Source of the DNA: Advenella kashmirensis WT001
GTDB lineage: Bacteria; Pseudomonadota; Gammaproteobacteria; Burkholderiales; Burkholderiaceae_B
Assembly: GCF_000219915.2 (NCBI RefSeq)
Contig: NC_017964.1
Span: 2,232,001 to 2,296,000 of the forward strand
Reading direction: 5' to 3'
DNA length: 64,000 bases
Each line of letters opens with the position of its first letter. Position 1 is the stretch's first letter. A program made the position numbers and the translations under genes. Positions 1 to 11,553 of this stretch are shown piece after piece. Under the pieces are notes generated by a model. It was not told where the DNA came from. It saw nothing but the letters and a program-made list of their open reading frames with translations, and did no database searches.

Positions 1-233
1 TCAGACTGGAACATTTCCAGCGCTACGCCAACGTACCGACCTTCGTCCGGATTCAGCAGCGGCCACAGCCAGTTGCCAAGCACAAACCACAAGGCAGTGG
101 CCAGCAGAAGCAATGGCAACAGAAAGGATTTGGCGGTCAGATGAGACAACCGTTCAATACGGTTGATGGCAGTCGTACCAGGCCGGATAACACCAGAGGA
201 AAGCATGAAGGCAGACAGGGAATGAAATTGCAT
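1..233 (-). CDS. PMT/ArnT-like membrane glycosyltransferase, N-terminal part
   Basis: Only the first 77 or so codons are in the window; the gene runs off the left edge. The reverse-strand translation has a short polar N-terminus, a hydrophobic stretch (FLLPLLLLATALWFVLG) and then NPDEGRYVGVALEM. The DE-x-RY signature in the first periplasmic loop is typical of the PMT_2/ArnT family, which moves sugars from a polyprenyl-phosphate donor, for example L-Ara4N onto lipid A. Two in-frame ATG codons (233 and 206) are possible and neither has a clear ribosome binding site. The family is fairly safe; the substrate is unknown. Confidence 0.7.
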   Translation of the reverse strand, partial: MQFHSLSAFMLSSGVIRPGTTAINRIERLSHLTAKSFLLPLLLLATALWFVLGNWLWPLLNPDEGRYVGVALEMFQS

Positions 234-316
234 CCATCATAGCGACCGGAATATCAAATAATCGTTAAATTACCGCCCTGCACTGCTATCGCGCCGAAGG
301 CAAATCTCAGTCAACG

Positions 317-1689
317 TTAGCATTCAATGATATTAACGGCCAGCCCGCCACGCGATGTTTCCTTATACTTCGATTTCATATCCGCTCCGGTCTGCATCAT
401 GGTGCGGATCACTTTATCCAGCGACACGTAATGTGTGCCGTCACCCCGCAATGCCATGCGGGCGGCATTGATGGCCTTGACCGCGCCCATCGCATTGCGC
501 TCGATACATGGAATCTGCACCATGCCGCCAACAGGATCACAAGTCATCCCCAGATTGTGCTCCATACCAATTTCGGCGGCATTCTCCGCTTGCGGGACGG
601 TGCCCCCCAATACGGCTGCGAGCGCGCCCGCCGCCATGGAGCAGGCAACGCCCACTTCTCCCTGGCAGCCGACCTCGGCGCCGGAAATAGACGCATTTTC
701 CTTGTAGAGAATCCCTATGGCCGCAGCCGTCAGCAGAAAATCAATCACGCCCTGTTCATTGGCGCCGGGCACGAAATTGACGTAATAATGCAGGACTGCG
801 GGAATGACTCCTGCCGCCCCGTTGGTCGGCGCTGTCACCACCTTGCCACTGGCCGCGTTCTCCTCATTGACTGCCAGCGCATACAGATTCACCCAATCGA
901 GCATGGACAGGGGATCTTTCAGCGACTCATGAGGTCGACTGCACAACTGTTCATGCAGCTGTCGGGCGCGACGCTTGACATGAAGAAAACCCGGCAGACT
1001 GCCGGTGGCTGAACAGCCACGCGTTACACAAGCCTGCATTACTGCCCACAAGTCCAGTATTTTCTGCCTGACTTCCTGCTGCGGCCGATAATGCCTTTCG
1101 TTCTCCATCATCAACTGTGCAATTGTCAACTGGTGCCGCTGACATAGATCAAGCAACTGCTGACCAGAATTAAACGGATAAGGGATGTCAATATCCGGTG
1201 TCAGATTCACCCGGACCCGGTCGCAATTCATCACGAAACCGCCGCCAATGGAATAATATTCCTTCTTCATAAGTAATTGATCGGCAGCATCGAACGCCTT
1301 GAAGCGCATTCCATTCGAATGCTGGGGCAAGGTTTCCCGTCGATTGAACTTGATATGGACGCTCTCATCAAAGACAATCTCGTGGCGATTGAGTAACCTG
1401 ACCATGCCACTGCTGCGCACCTGCTCGATCAGTGCCGGTACCATGTCCGGATCCAGCGTCTCTGGCTGGTAACCATGCAGCCCAATAACAACTGCCATAT
1501 CACTTTTATGCCCCTTGCCGGTCGCGCCAGCGAGCCGAACATCTCTATATGAAGACGTTGCGCGCTCTCAAGCAGGTCGGCTTGCTCCAGACGATTCACA
1601 AAACGCAGAGCAGCAATCATGGGGCCGACCGTGTGGGAACTCGAAGGCCCGATACCCACCTTGAAAATGTCAAATACGCTCAAGGCCAT
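317..1689 (-). CDS. sdaA: L-serine dehydratase (ammonia-lyase), one-base frame break
   Basis: Iron-sulfur L-serine ammonia-lyase, converting serine to pyruvate and ammonia in the cytosol. The start at 1689 follows a GAGG ribosome site and opens with [20 protein letters not shown], the classic N-terminus. The beta domain is followed by the alpha domain with [26 protein letters not shown] and [12 protein letters not shown]; these conserved cysteines suit 4Fe-4S binding. The frame breaks at about 1521-1527: the N-terminal part reads to FGSLA and the rest resumes at [12 protein letters not shown]. One added base (CTGGCGC-GACC read as CTG GCG CTG ACC) restores a 457-residue protein of normal length. 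The gene starts 29 bases after the YhdP-like stop, so the two are probably cotranscribed. Confidence 0.92.
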
Positions 1690-1718
1690 TTTTTTCCTCG
1701 ACAATGTTGGTGGACCGC

Positions 1719-4700
1719 TCAATGGGTCCGATACAGCTCATCCATTTTCCGTTCGGATTCACGGTTTTTCAATTCAGCTTCGCTGGGCAATGCCATGTCG
1801 TTGAGCAATGGCCTGGCCCAGTTTCCGGTTACGTGATATTTTACCGTCAGGGCACGCTGCAATGGCGCCTGCAGCAGCCATTGCGTCAGGAAAGCGCCTA
1901 CCCCGACCGCCGGATTAACGATGGTTCCCGCCAATACAGAGGCGCCGCTCACATCCAGCTTGGGCACGACCACGGCCTGAAAGTCCAGGCTTTCGGATTT
2001 CAGATCAGTCACGCCGGAGGCCACAATGGCAGACGACGGGCCGTTCAGGCGGAAATCGTCGACAACGAGGCGGCCGGCATCCAGGCGCATGCGGCTGCGG
2101 ATAGTGTCAAAAGTAAGCCCCGACTGCACCGAATTGCCCAGTGTTTTCCCGAATTTGGGCAAGCGCCGAAACGACTGCAATGACAATAACTCCAGAGCCT
2201 TGACCGCGGACGACTGGACGCTTTCCAGACGCCCTTCTTTGAGGCTGCCGTTCAGTGAACCATTGAGCATGGCCAAATCCAGATCCTGGACGTTTTTCCA
2301 GTCAATTTCCGCGTCGATCTGGCCGCTGCCATTTTTGATGACCCCGCCCAACTGATAGGTTTCAAGAAATCGGCCCAAGTCAGAAACCACAATTTTTCCT
2401 TGCAGTTGCAGATCCTTTGCCGTGCCTTGCTGATGGATGGCGCCTTGCGCCGCAAGCGACCCGCCCTCATTGACCAGGCTGAAGTAATCCACCTTCCAAT
2501 CGTCCGAACCCGGCAACTGGTAGCCTTTGAGTATCATCTGTCCCATTTGCTTGCCATAGACAGTCAGATTTTTCACCGCCAGGTCCAGACGCGGCAAAGG
2601 TTGCGTCGCGCCAGCGCGCGCCTTTGCGGTGTCCCTGTCCTTTTGCAGTGGCGTGCGCGTATCGGCAGGTTCATCGGCCGGTTCAATAATGTTCAAGGTA
2701 TCGAGTCTGACGGTCAGGTTGCCCGGATCCCGAGCGCGCACGCCGGGTATCCAGGCCCCGCTTCCCTGCGCCTGAGCGGAATTCAGTTGCAGATTCCATT
2801 GCCTGTCCGCCCTGGTAGCCGTCAGCGTGGCATCCGTCAGCGTTTGGTTCTTGACCATTAATGCCTGTGCTTGTAGGGCCACGTGTGACACATCCGGCAA
2901 TACCTGCCGTTCACGATCCGCCGCGGCGCTGTCGGCAAACTCATCAACTATGTCATCCCACGCCTGCGCATCCAGCGTCGGGTTCTGCGCCACGATCGTC
3001 AGACCGGGCTGGCCCAGTTCAGCGGCTTTGTTGACACCGATGGTGCCGCGATGGAAATACGGTCCCTTGCTGCTATTAACATCATGCTCGAAAATCGCGT
3101 GCGTACGGGTGCCGTCAATGCGAATATCCAGGTAACGCTTGCCGTTATCCCTGGCGCCTTCGTTTGCACGCCAGACAATCGTGGTCGGCCAGCGCGCCGA
3201 TTTGGGCTTGGATAAGCTATCGGGAAATTGCGTAGCCAGGCCCGCAAGATCCGATTTGAACTGAACCTTTACCCTGCCGCCTGATGAAAAGTGCACCAGG
3301 CTGGTGTAATCTGTGCTGCCACTAATGCGTCGCATGCCCTGCACCGGTAGCAATTGACGCAAGCCGGCCGCGGTCAGGGTGCCGTTAATGGATAGCGGCT
3401 TGCCCACGGTGCCGATGGGCCCGTCAAGCACGACTTTACCGCCCAGCATGACACCCTTGACGGCATTGGCCTGCAGTTGTGTCTCGGTAAACGGCATTGC
3501 GCCTTCAAGATGCTCAGCCCAAGGAAAATCCGGTGTGAGTCGGAAACGGCTATCATCCAGATGAATCGAACCGGAAATCTGTGAATTATCCGCGTCCAGC
3601 ACCGGGATGTGCAGCGCGATGGGAATGGTCCACTGACCACTGCCTTGCGCTTCATCCAGCACATTATTGATCAGATTGCCCAACGGGCTGATTCTGGTGA
3701 AGGTCAGGAAATCCTCGGCGCGTCCACTTGCCTTTGCCTGTAAATCAACTGTGGTGTTTTTCTCAAGACTGGATACAACTCCGTGAAACGTATCCAGATT
3801 CAGCCGCTGGCCTTCAGGCATGGCATAGAAGGCCTGAATGGAATCAATAATGATCTGATCATTCTGAAAATGAATCGTGCCACTATCGGAGTTGACGACC
3901 GGCCAGCGTTTGCCCCGGATATCTTTCTGATGATAATTGAGCAGCAAATCTGCGTAAGTGCCGCGTAGCAGGAAACTGCCCGAGTCAGGCGCCAGGCCAA
4001 ACGGAAAATCATCAACCACGCCCTTGAGCTCGAACTCGGCGGCCGACAGTTCCCCATTCTGAAAGGCATCCTTAAGCCATTCACGTGCATCCGGATCCAT
4101 CACATTGGGCAGATAGTTGTACAAATGCGGCAATGACACCGCCCGCAACGATCCGCTCAAATCCACAATACCGTTATCGCTGTTGGCGTCGGAACGCCAG
4201 GTCCCGCTCCCCTCCATCTGCAAATCCTGATTATGTACCGTAGCCCGGGTAAAATTGACCCGCGGCTCCTGCACAGAATTACGACTGAAATCACCACGGA
4301 TACTCGCTTCATCAATCGACAGCGGATTCTCAAAAATAACCGGGTCCTTATAATAGAAACCCTTGACACTGGACTCAAACTGCACCGGCGGGTAGCTGAT
4401 GTTATCAGCCGCAGCGGCTTCATGCATCGACAAACGCCAGCGGTTGAATTCATTGATTACACTTGTAAAAGACGAGCTCAGACGGGAGTTCAGGCTATCT
4501 GCAGCGATAATAAACTCGTGATTACGGATGTGATCTTCAACCCGCACCTTCTCCAATCCATAGGCCACCATCATGTCCTGGGGCACATTGCTGTCAATTT
4601 GAAGGTCGACCACTGCATGCGAGACGATGCCCGATTTTACTTTTTGCGGTATATCGAACCAGGGCCTGGCGGCCAGCACGTCCAGATTGAGCACAGACAC

Positions 4701-5432
4701 TCGTAAGTTGCCCGACCAGGCCGGCGTTTGTTTATCTGCAACATCATCCTGCTGCAGGCTGCTCAATAGCTGAATGGAATGACCCACCTGCGCAGGCATG
4801 CGGGCGCTGGCGCTAAGCACTCGCTTTGTTCCATTTTTTGTCAACTGCAATGTGAAATCAGAGAACGTAAACGGACCCGCCTGGGGCCGCGTCTGGTCAG
4901 TCCAGCTAAAGCTCCCGTTGAGCACGGTCATTTCCGGCAAGGCTTGCAGCAAATCGGACAAAGGTGCCAGCGTCACGTTACCGGCATCGACCGCCTCGGG
5001 CGCCGAATGGACGTTATCGCTGTCCAGGCGCCTGCCAAGCAGCCAAATCCGTTGCTGCCGATCACGAGTCATGTTCAGATGAATCTGCCGAATTTCGACA
5101 GCGGCCGGCTCCAGCTGCAACCGCAAGGCTTGTCCCCAGTCCAGACTGGCGACCGCTTCGCCGACAGTCAACATCGGCGTATCGGACTGATCGGTAACCT
5201 GCAGCGCGCGCAGCCGTAACCGGGGCACAATTCCCGTCCAATCAATCGCCAGTTTTTCGATTCTGACGTGCTGGCCTGTCGCCACGCTCAGCCGCTGCTC
5301 AACTTGTTCGCGAAAATGGTCGATATTGGGAGCTAGCAGAAAGCGGACAGCCAATGCCGCCGCCATGGCCAGGACTATAAGCGCTATAAGGAGGGTGCCG
5401 GCGTATTTTAGCAGTCGGTACGGCAAATTCAC
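1719..5432 (-). CDS. YhdP-family AsmA-like envelope protein
   Basis: A 1237-residue protein with one N-terminal membrane anchor (about residues 10-32, GTLLIALIVLAMAAALAV) and a very long beta-rich periplasmic part. Length, anchor and the DUF3971/AsmA-type tail match the YhdP family, which belongs with TamB and YdbH among bridge-like proteins needed for phospholipid traffic to the outer membrane. The start is a GTG at 5432. Many long overlapping frames exist on both strands, but this frame is continuous and has the expected composition. It lies back-to-back with glnE, sharing an intergenic region of about 90 bases, and just upstream of sdaA on its own strand. The membership is established by architecture; its role in this organism is inferred. 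Confidence 0.88.
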   Translation of the reverse strand: MNLPYRLLKYAGTLLIALIVLAMAAALAVRFLLAPNIDHFREQVEQRLSVATGQHVRIEKLAIDWTGIVPRLRLRALQVTDQSDTPMLTVGEAVASLDWGQALRLQLEPAAVEIRQIHLNMTRDRQQRIWLLGRRLDSDNVHSAPEAVDAGNVTLAPLSDLLQALPEMTVLNGSFSWTDQTRPQAGPFTFSDFTLQLTKNGTKRVLSASARMPAQVGHSIQLLSSLQQDDVADKQTPAWSGNLRVSVLNLDVLAARPWFDIPQKVKSGIVSHAVVDLQIDSNVPQDMMVAYGLEKVRVEDHIRNHEFIIAADSLNSRLSSSFTSVINEFNRWRLSMHEAAAADNISYPPVQFESSVKGFYYKDPVIFENPLSIDEASIRGDFSRNSVQEPRVNFTRATVHNQDLQMEGSGTWRSDANSDNGIVDLSGSLRAVSLPHLYNYLPNVMDPDAREWLKDAFQNGELSAAEFELKGVVDDFPFGLAPDSGSFLLRGTYADLLLNYHQKDIRGKRWPVVNSDSGTIHFQNDQIIIDSIQAFYAMPEGQRLNLDTFHGVVSSLEKNTTVDLQAKASGRAEDFLTFTRISPLGNLINNVLDEAQGSGQWTIPIALHIPVLDADNSQISGSIHLDDSRFRLTPDFPWAEHLEGAMPFTETQLQANAVKGVMLGGKVVLDGPIGTVGKPLSINGTLTAAGLRQLLPVQGMRRISGSTDYTSLVHFSSGGRVKVQFKSDLAGLATQFPDSLSKPKSARWPTTIVWRANEGARDNGKRYLDIRIDGTRTHAIFEHDVNSSKGPYFHRGTIGVNKAAELGQPGLTIVAQNPTLDAQAWDDIVDEFADSAAADRERQVLPDVSHVALQAQALMVKNQTLTDATLTATRADRQWNLQLNSAQAQGSGAWIPGVRARDPGNLTVRLDTLNIIEPADEPADTRTPLQKDRDTAKARAGATQPLPRLDLAVKNLTVYGKQMGQMILKGYQLPGSDDWKVDYFSLVNEGGSLAAQGAIHQQGTAKDLQLQGKIVVSDLGRFLETYQLGGVIKNGSGQIDAEIDWKNVQDLDLAMLNGSLNGSLKEGRLESVQSSAVKALELLSLQSFRRLPKFGKTLGNSVQSGLTFDTIRSRMRLDAGRLVVDDFRLNGPSSAIVASGVTDLKSESLDFQAVVVPKLDVSGASVLAGTIVNPAVGVGAFLTQWLLQAPLQRALTVKYHVTGNWARPLLNDMALPSEAELKNRESERKMDELYRTH

Positions 5433-5524
5433 TCAGTGATTCTCGTTGGACATCGGTCTGTTCATGGGTCGGTCGGGGTTCGGGTATTATTATATACAGC
5501 ATCCCGTCATCACATCGGCAACTC

Positions 5525-8331
5525 ATGAATTGTATCCAATCCCTGCAAAGCGCTCTTTCCTGGTCCGGCTACCTGCGCCGCCGCTTGGACGCGCGGCCCG
5601 AGATCCAGCAACAATTACTGGCAGACTCGGCTGAGCCCATTACATCCGCAAGCATTTTACAGTGGTCGCAGGAACTGGCCAGCAACCTGGGCGCCCCCGC
5701 AACCCAGGCCTGGGAAATCGAACACTGCCGGATCATCCTGCGCAAGCTGCGCAGCCGCCTGTTCGACACGCTGGTCGTGCGGGATACGGGCGGCGAGGCA
5801 ACGCTGGAGGAAGTGACACATGCCATGTCCTTTCTGGCTGACTTTGCCGTTGCCCAAGCATACCGCAGCGTGATGACCGATATGGTTCAGATCCATGGCG
5901 CCCCGTGGATCCAGCTACTGGCAAGCCCATGGAAATGATCATTCTGGGGATGGGTAAACTGGGCGGGTACGAACTGAATGTCTCATCGGACATCGATCTG
6001 ATCATGCTGTACCCGGAGGAAGGCGAAACCACCGGGCGACGACCACTGAGCCATCACGAATTCTATGGCCGCCTGACCCGGCGCATGATGCCGATCCTGT
6101 CCGATCAGGATGCCGACGGCCAGGTGTTTCGCACCGATCTGCGCCTGCGTCCGGATGGCGACGCAGGCCCCCTGGCCTGGAGCCTGGACGCGCTGGAAAA
6201 CTACCTGATTGCACAAGGGCGCGAATGGGAACGCTATGCCTGGCTCAAGGCGCGCATCATTCAGGTACAGGCGCTGGAGGGCAGCGCACCGGCCCCCTAC
6301 GCTCAACAGCTGGAAAGCCTGCGACTTCCCTTCATTTATCGCAAATATTTCGACTTCGATACGCTGGCCTCGCTACGCCAGCTGCGCGAGCGAATCCGTC
6401 AGGATTGGCAGCGACGCGCCCTGTCCAAAAACGGTGTCGACACGGTTCACAATATCAAACTTGGCGAAGGCGGCATTCGCGAGATCGAGTTTGTGGTTCA
6501 GCTATCGCAATTGATCAAGGGTGGTCGCTTGCCCACTATCCAGGAACCTTGCCTGATCAAGGCGCTGCATGCCGAAGTCAGCGCAGGATTGATTGCCCCC
6601 GAAACGGGCAAGAAGCTCGAAGAGGCCTACCGCTTTTTGCGCCGCGTCGAGCATTTTCTGCAATACCGGGAGGACGAACAGACCCATCTGTTGCCTAATG
6701 ACCAGGCGCGCATGGCGGCTTTGGCCACCGTACTGGGTTTCACGGCGGCCGACTTCACCACCAGACTGGCCGCCCATCGACAGTTTGTCGCTGATACTTT
6801 TCGGGACGCCTTTCGCATTGCCGGCCTGAATGATGACCAAAGCAATGGCCAGCAACCGCAAACCTGCGACACCGAGCACCGTGACGACAGGAACCTGGAA
6901 GACATCATCAAGCAACATTTTGCCGAACATGACTCAAATGATGTCGAGCATCGGCTCGAAGCACTGTTGGGCAGTTCACGCATCCGCAGCTTGTCCAATA
7001 GCAGCCGCGCTCGTCTGGAAAAACTGCTGCCTGCCGTCATCCAGGCAGCCTCGCGTACCCCATTGCCCAACACCGCCTGCGCGCGCCTGTTCGACTTGAT
7101 CGAAACCATTGCGCAGCGCAGTTCTTACATCGCGCTGCTTGCCGAATTTCCTGACACCCTGGCCCGGGTGGCGCGAATTATGGCGTCCAGTCCCTGGGCA
7201 GCCAGCTACCTGACTGCCAATCCGATTCTGCTCGATAGTCTGATCGAATGGAATAGCCTGATGGAGCCCGTCAACATCGCGCTGACAGCCGAACAGCTGG
7301 ACAAGGAACTGGATGCCTGCGTTCTGCATGACGGTACCCCGGACGTTGAGCAGCAAATGAATGTCATGCGTGATCTGCAACGCCAGGTCAGCTTCCAGTT
7401 GCTGGCACAAGACCTGGAAGGCGAGTTGACCGTGGAAAAACTGGCAGACCAGCTCTCCGCCCTGGCCGATGCACTGCTCCAGGAAAGCCTGAAGCGCGTC
7501 TGGCCGCTGGTGCGTCCCAAACAGATACAACCAGACGACACCCTTTATCACATGCCCAAATTCGCTGTGATCTCCTATGGCAAGCTGGGCGGCAAGGAAC
7601 TGGGTTATGCGTCCGACCTGGATCTGGTCCTGCTGTTTGACGATCCGGGTGACTATGCGCTGGAAGTGTATGCCAAGCTTGGCCGTCGCCTCAGTACATG
7701 GCTGTCGAGCATGACGTCGTCTGGCAGGCTGTATGAAATAGATTTACGCCTGCGTCCCGACGGCGATGCCGGTTTGCTGGCGGTATCGGTGGATACCTTT
7801 GAAAAATATCAACGGGAACATGCCTGGGTCTGGGAGCATCAGGCGCTGACGCGGGCGCGGTTTTCAGCGGGCGACCCGCAGATCGGCAAAACGTTCGAGC
7901 GTATTCGCCGCGACATCCTTCTGCAGCAGCGCGACCCGGAAAAGCTCAAACAGGAAGTGATTGAAATGCGTGCCAGAATTCGTGCCGGGCATCCGAATAA
8001 CACCGAGTTATTCGATGTGAAACATGACCATGGCGGAATGGTGGATATTGAATTCATTACCCAGTATTGCGTTCTTGCCTACGCACACCAACATAAGCAA
8101 CTGCTGGAAAATCTAGGCAATATTGCCCTGCTCAATATCGCCGGCGAGGTGGGCATTCTCAATGCCGAGCATGCCCGCAAAACAGCGGATAGTTATCGTA
8201 TCCTGCGACGCATGCAGCATGCCGTCAGGCTCAAGGGGGACGAAAAAGCCAGAATCGATCCTTCGCTGCTGAAGGAGGAACGGGCTGCGGTATGCACGCT
8301 TTGGGATGATGTGTTCGGAGAAAACACTTGA
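5525..8331 (+). CDS. glnE: Bifunctional glutamine synthetase adenylyl-transferase/removase, one-base frame break
   Basis: GlnE adds and removes AMP on glutamine synthetase under control of PII. Two adenylyl-transferase domains are visible: the first with [19 protein letters not shown], the second with [19 protein letters not shown], both carrying the G-S-D-x-D catalytic signature, each followed by RLRPDGDAG. The frame breaks at about 5900-5905 in GGCGCCCCGTGG: the first 126 or so residues (to VQIHGAP) are in one frame and the rest, from [10 protein letters not shown], in another. One extra C in the C-run restores about 935 residues, the usual GlnE length. There is no strong ribosome site before the ATG. 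A housekeeping gene like this is unlikely to be truly lost. Confidence 0.93.
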
Positions 8332-8419
8332 AAATAAAGAGGTTTTTTAAAAAAAACGTCAATCCACCCGGGAAATATCCTAAAATAACAGATTAAGAAA
8401 CGACTTTTCTCTGATCGCC

Positions 8420-9091
8420 ATGGTTACTGTTACTGATATTGAACGCCCCACCCTTGCCCTGCCCGAAGGACACGGCAAAGTGCTGCTGCATTCATGCTGT
8501 GCCCCGTGTTCGGGCGAAGTCATGGAAGCCATGCTGGCATCGGGCATCAACTACTCCATCTTTTTTTACAATCCAAACATCCATCCGGTTCGTGAGTATG
8601 AAATCCGCAAGGAAGAAAACATACGCTTTGCGCAACTACATGGCATTGAGTTTATTGATGCCGACTACGACGTAGACAATTGGTTCGACCGGGTCAAAGG
8701 CATGGAAAATGAGCCCGAACGGGGCATTCGCTGTACCGCCTGCTTCGATATGCGTTTTGAGCGAACCGCACTGTACGCACATGAACATGGTTTCGATACC
8801 ATTACCAGTTCGCTTGGTATTTCGCGCTGGAAGGACATGAAGCAAATCAATGGCTGTGGCGAACGTGCCGCTGCACGCTATCCGGAGCTGGTGTACTGGA
8901 CATACAACTGGCGCAAAGGCGGTGGTTCAGCCCGCATGATCGAGATCAGCAAGCGCGAAGAATTCTATCAGCAGGAATACTGTGGTTGTGTGTATTCATT
9001 GCGCGACACCAACCGGCATCGTCGCGCCCAGGGGCGTGATCGCATCACGATCGGGGTAAAATTCTACGGCAAGCAGGAAGAAACGCTTTAA
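8420..9091 (+). CDS. queH: Epoxyqueuosine reductase QueH
   Basis: A 223-residue member of the QueH (formerly DUF208) family, the alternative to QueG for the last step of queuosine synthesis, reducing epoxyqueuosine to queuosine in tRNA. Cysteine motifs expected for the metal centres are visible: [10 protein letters not shown] near residue 26, [13 protein letters not shown] near 108, and [11 protein letters not shown] near 190. The length is typical. The gene follows glnE by about 90 bases and converges on exbD, with a bidirectional terminator between them. Confidence 0.92.
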   Translation: MVTVTDIERPTLALPEGHGKVLLHSCCAPCSGEVMEAMLASGINYSIFFYNPNIHPVREYEIRKEENIRFAQLHGIEFIDADYDVDNWFDRVKGMENEPERGIRCTACFDMRFERTALYAHEHGFDTITSSLGISRWKDMKQINGCGERAAARYPELVYWTYNWRKGGGSARMIEISKREEFYQQEYCGCVYSLRDTNRHRRAQGRDRITIGVKFYGKQEETL

Positions 9092-9228
9092 AACAAGCAT
9101 TGTCTGCAAGGCATGGTTATTTGCTGCAAGCTGCGGCCCAGGACAGGCAACAAAACCAGCCGCCTGGTTTTCCGGCATTGGCCAAGCCATGCGTGTTGCC
9201 GCCACCAAAACCGGCGCTGTCATCATGC

Positions 9229-9273
9229 AAAAAAGGACTGAACCCCGTATCGCACAGGCTTCAGTCCTTTTTT
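9229..9273. terminator. Bidirectional rho-independent terminator
   Basis: The arms AAAAAAGGACTGAA (9229-9242) and TTCAGTCCTTTTTT (9260-9273) are perfectly complementary around a 17-base loop. The flanking A and T runs make it work in both directions, ending queH on the plus strand and the tonB-exbB-exbD operon on the minus strand. Confidence 0.85.
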
Positions 9274-9329
9274 TACCCTGGAACGCTATCTGACAGCGCC
9301 TGCCAGACACAGCCTGCCGAAGCAGACCT

Positions 9330-9863
9330 TTATTGGGTTGGTGTTGCCGCTGCGCCAGCGCCGGCAGACGGCGTCGCCGGTGCACCTGCTTGAGGCTTGC
9401 CGGTGCCGCTGTCCCCAGCGTTTTCCGAACCGCCAGCAGCGCTCTCGCTGCCAGGTTGGGTAATAAAGCCCAGTTTTTTCAATCCGGACCCTTTTGCCAT
9501 GGAAAGTACCTGCGCCAGCGCTTCGTATCGCGTGTCGGCATCAGCCCGGATTCGCAACTCTGGTTGCGGGTCTTGCTTGCCTTCATTGACGAACATTTCC
9601 CGCAGGTCGCTCTGCTCTACCGGTTCATCATTCCAATAAATGGTGCCTGACTTATCCATCGCCAGATCGATAATGACCGGCTCCTGTTCTACCGGCTTGC
9701 TGCTTACCTGAGGCAGATCAATCTTGATTGAATGCGCCATTAGTGGTGCTGTAATGATAAAGATCACCAGCAGCACCAGCATTACGTCAATCAGCGGCAC
9801 CATATTGATTTCGGTCATGGGACTGGCCGACCCGTTTTTCTGATCAAAACTTCCAAAAGCCAT
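9330..9863 (-). CDS. exbD: Biopolymer transport protein ExbD
   Basis: A 177-residue ExbD/TolR protein: a short cytosolic N-terminus, one membrane helix (INMVPLIDVMLVLLVIFIIT) with the conserved membrane aspartate that conducts protons, then a periplasmic domain. The C-terminus is an Ala/Gly/Pro-rich tail (AGAPATPSAGAGAAATPTQ), longer than in E. coli ExbD. It is the third gene of a tonB-exbB-exbD operon and starts 17 bases after exbB. With ExbB it forms the motor that energises TonB for outer-membrane uptake. Assignment to ExbD rather than TolR rests on the neighbouring tonB. Confidence 0.93.
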   Translation of the reverse strand: MAFGSFDQKNGSASPMTEINMVPLIDVMLVLLVIFIITAPLMAHSIKIDLPQVSSKPVEQEPVIIDLAMDKSGTIYWNDEPVEQSDLREMFVNEGKQDPQPELRIRADADTRYEALAQVLSMAKGSGLKKLGFITQPGSESAAGGSENAGDSGTGKPQAGAPATPSAGAGAAATPTQ

Positions 9864-9880
9864 GGCTTTCTCCTGTGTGA

Positions 9881-10671
9881 CTAACGACCGCCGCCGCCAC
9901 GCAAGCTGCGCACTTTGGGGTTCTGGCTTTCAAACTGCTGGCCGGTGGTCACAAATGCGTACAGATCGTGGGCAAATGCATCCAGACGGGCGAGCATGAC
10001 ACGGTTGCGGCGAACAAAGGCGTTATAGGCCAGCACTGCCGGAATAGCAACCGCCAGGCCAAGGCCGGTCATGATCAATGCCTCGCCGACCGGGCCGGCA
10101 ATTTTATTGATGGTAACGCCCGCTTCGGCCATGCCGATACCGATCAGGCGTGATAAACACCCCAAACGGTGCCGAACAACCCGACAAATGGTGCAGTCGA
10201 ACCAATAGAACCCAGAACAGACAGCCCGTTCTCGGCCTGGGCCGTTTCCTCATCAATCACTTTTTTCATACGGCGAGCGACAAACTCCGCATTGGTACCC
10301 AGTTCGGCCAGATTGCTCGCGCCATAACGGCTGTGATGATCGCGCGCGTGCAGGGCCTGGTCGGCAAGACGCGAAAACGGATCGCGTGCGCCGAATTTAT
10401 GCAAATCCTGGTCCACCTGCTCCAGAGATTGCGAGCTCCAGAAACGCTGCAGAAACCGATTTCCCTTGCGGGTGCCGCTGATATTCATTAGTACCTTGAC
10501 CACAATCAGGTACCAGGTAACCAGCGCCATCAAAACAAGAATGCCGAAAAGTGATTTGCCGACAATATCGCTCTGCATTAAAAAATCCATAATGCCGGGG
10601 TTCTGTGGCGCAGTTTCCGTTGTCGCCTGGGCAAGGGCGACCAATGTGGATGACAGCCAGGGGGTAGTCAT
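9881..10671 (-). CDS. exbB: Biopolymer transport protein ExbB (MotA/TolQ/ExbB family), one-base frame break
   Basis: Proton-channel subunit of the TonB motor, about 263 residues once the frame is restored. The N-terminal helix (SLFGILVLMALVTWYLIVVKVLM) and GLSVLGSIGSTAPFVGLFGTVWGVYHA are typical, followed by LIGIGMAEAGVTINKIAGPV and GEALIMTGLGLAVAIPAVLAY. The two parts are in different frames. The break is at 10145-10149, where GCCTGATCGG should read GCC CTG ATC, one C short in a homopolymer. As given, the first frame stops right after YHA. It lies between tonB and exbD in the same operon. Confidence 0.92.
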
Positions 10672-10686
10672 GATGAATAAATTCCT

Positions 10687-11553
10687 TTATTGAAAAACAA
10701 TAGGTATATCGGCGATGGAGTCCCGGGGGACGCCATTTTCTGAATAGGGTTTGAAACGGGCACGCCGCACCGCTCTCAGAGCCGCATCATTGAGCGAGTC
10801 ATAAGGCAGTGCCTGGCGCAATGTCGCGCTCTTGACCGTACCGGCAGTTGAGATATGCACCCGGACGATAACGGTTCCCGCTTCGCCACGCATTTTTGCT
10901 GCGCGCGGGTAAGTTGGTTTAGGCTTGACCAGATAACTGACCGAAGACACGACCTTGGGGGCCTGATTGGTCTGGCCGCCTGAAGGCTTGGCGCTTGCTC
11001 CATTGCTGACGCCCACCGGTTTAAGCGAAATATTGCGATCAATCTTGATATTGGACAGATTGGGTGCAGGCTTGACCGGCGGTTTCGGCTCAGGCTTTGG
11101 TTTGGGCTTCGGCTTGGGTTTAGGTTTGGGCTTCGGCTTCGGCTTCGGTTTAGGCTTGGGTTCCGGTTTTGGCTCGGGTTTTGGCTCTATTACAGGCTTG
11201 GGTTCTGGCTTAAGCTCGTACACCGGCTCCGGTACAGGCTCTGGAGGCGGAATAATTTCTTCCTGTACCGGTTCCGGTTCAGGCTGGGGTTCTGGTTCTG
11301 GTTCTGGCTCCGGTTGCACCTCGGGCTCGGGCGCTGGCGCCAGCTCCTCCCCTTTGGGAGGTGGGCGCACCGGTTCGTCGATAATCGTTACCAAGACCGG
11401 CGCATCGGTCGCTTTGACAATGGGCGGCGTCAGATCCAGTGTGCCAAGCCAGGCAGCACCAGACATAATCACCAGCGCTGCAGCCAGGCCGGTGAGACGA
11501 AAGCTCAGGGGAATCGCCGCGGGAGAATTTGATCCGTTAAACATGCTCAACAT
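10687..11553 (-). CDS. tonB: Energy transducer TonB
   Basis: A 288-residue TonB. An N-terminal signal anchor ([20 protein letters not shown]) is followed by a long proline-rich periplasmic spacer made of PEPEP and then KPKP repeats (about residues 65-160), and the C-terminal TonB domain with [20 protein letters not shown]. The spacer spans the periplasm and the domain contacts TonB boxes of outer-membrane receptors. It is the first gene of tonB-exbB-exbD, starts with an AAGG site in front of the ATG, and is preceded by a Fur-box-like sequence. The complementary strand of the repeat region reads as a Gly-rich open frame, which is a shadow. Confidence 0.94.
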   Translation of the reverse strand: MLSMFNGSNSPAAIPLSFRLTGLAAALVIMSGAAWLGTLDLTPPIVKATDAPVLVTIIDEPVRPPPKGEELAPAPEPEVQPEPEPEPEPQPEPEPVQEEIIPPPEPVPEPVYELKPEPKPVIEPKPEPKPEPKPKPKPKPKPKPKPKPKPKPKPEPKPPVKPAPNLSNIKIDRNISLKPVGVSNGASAKPSGGQTNQAPKVVSSVSYLVKPKPTYPRAAKMRGEAGTVIVRVHISTAGTVKSATLRQALPYDSLNDAALRAVRRARFKPYSENGVPRDSIADIPIVFQ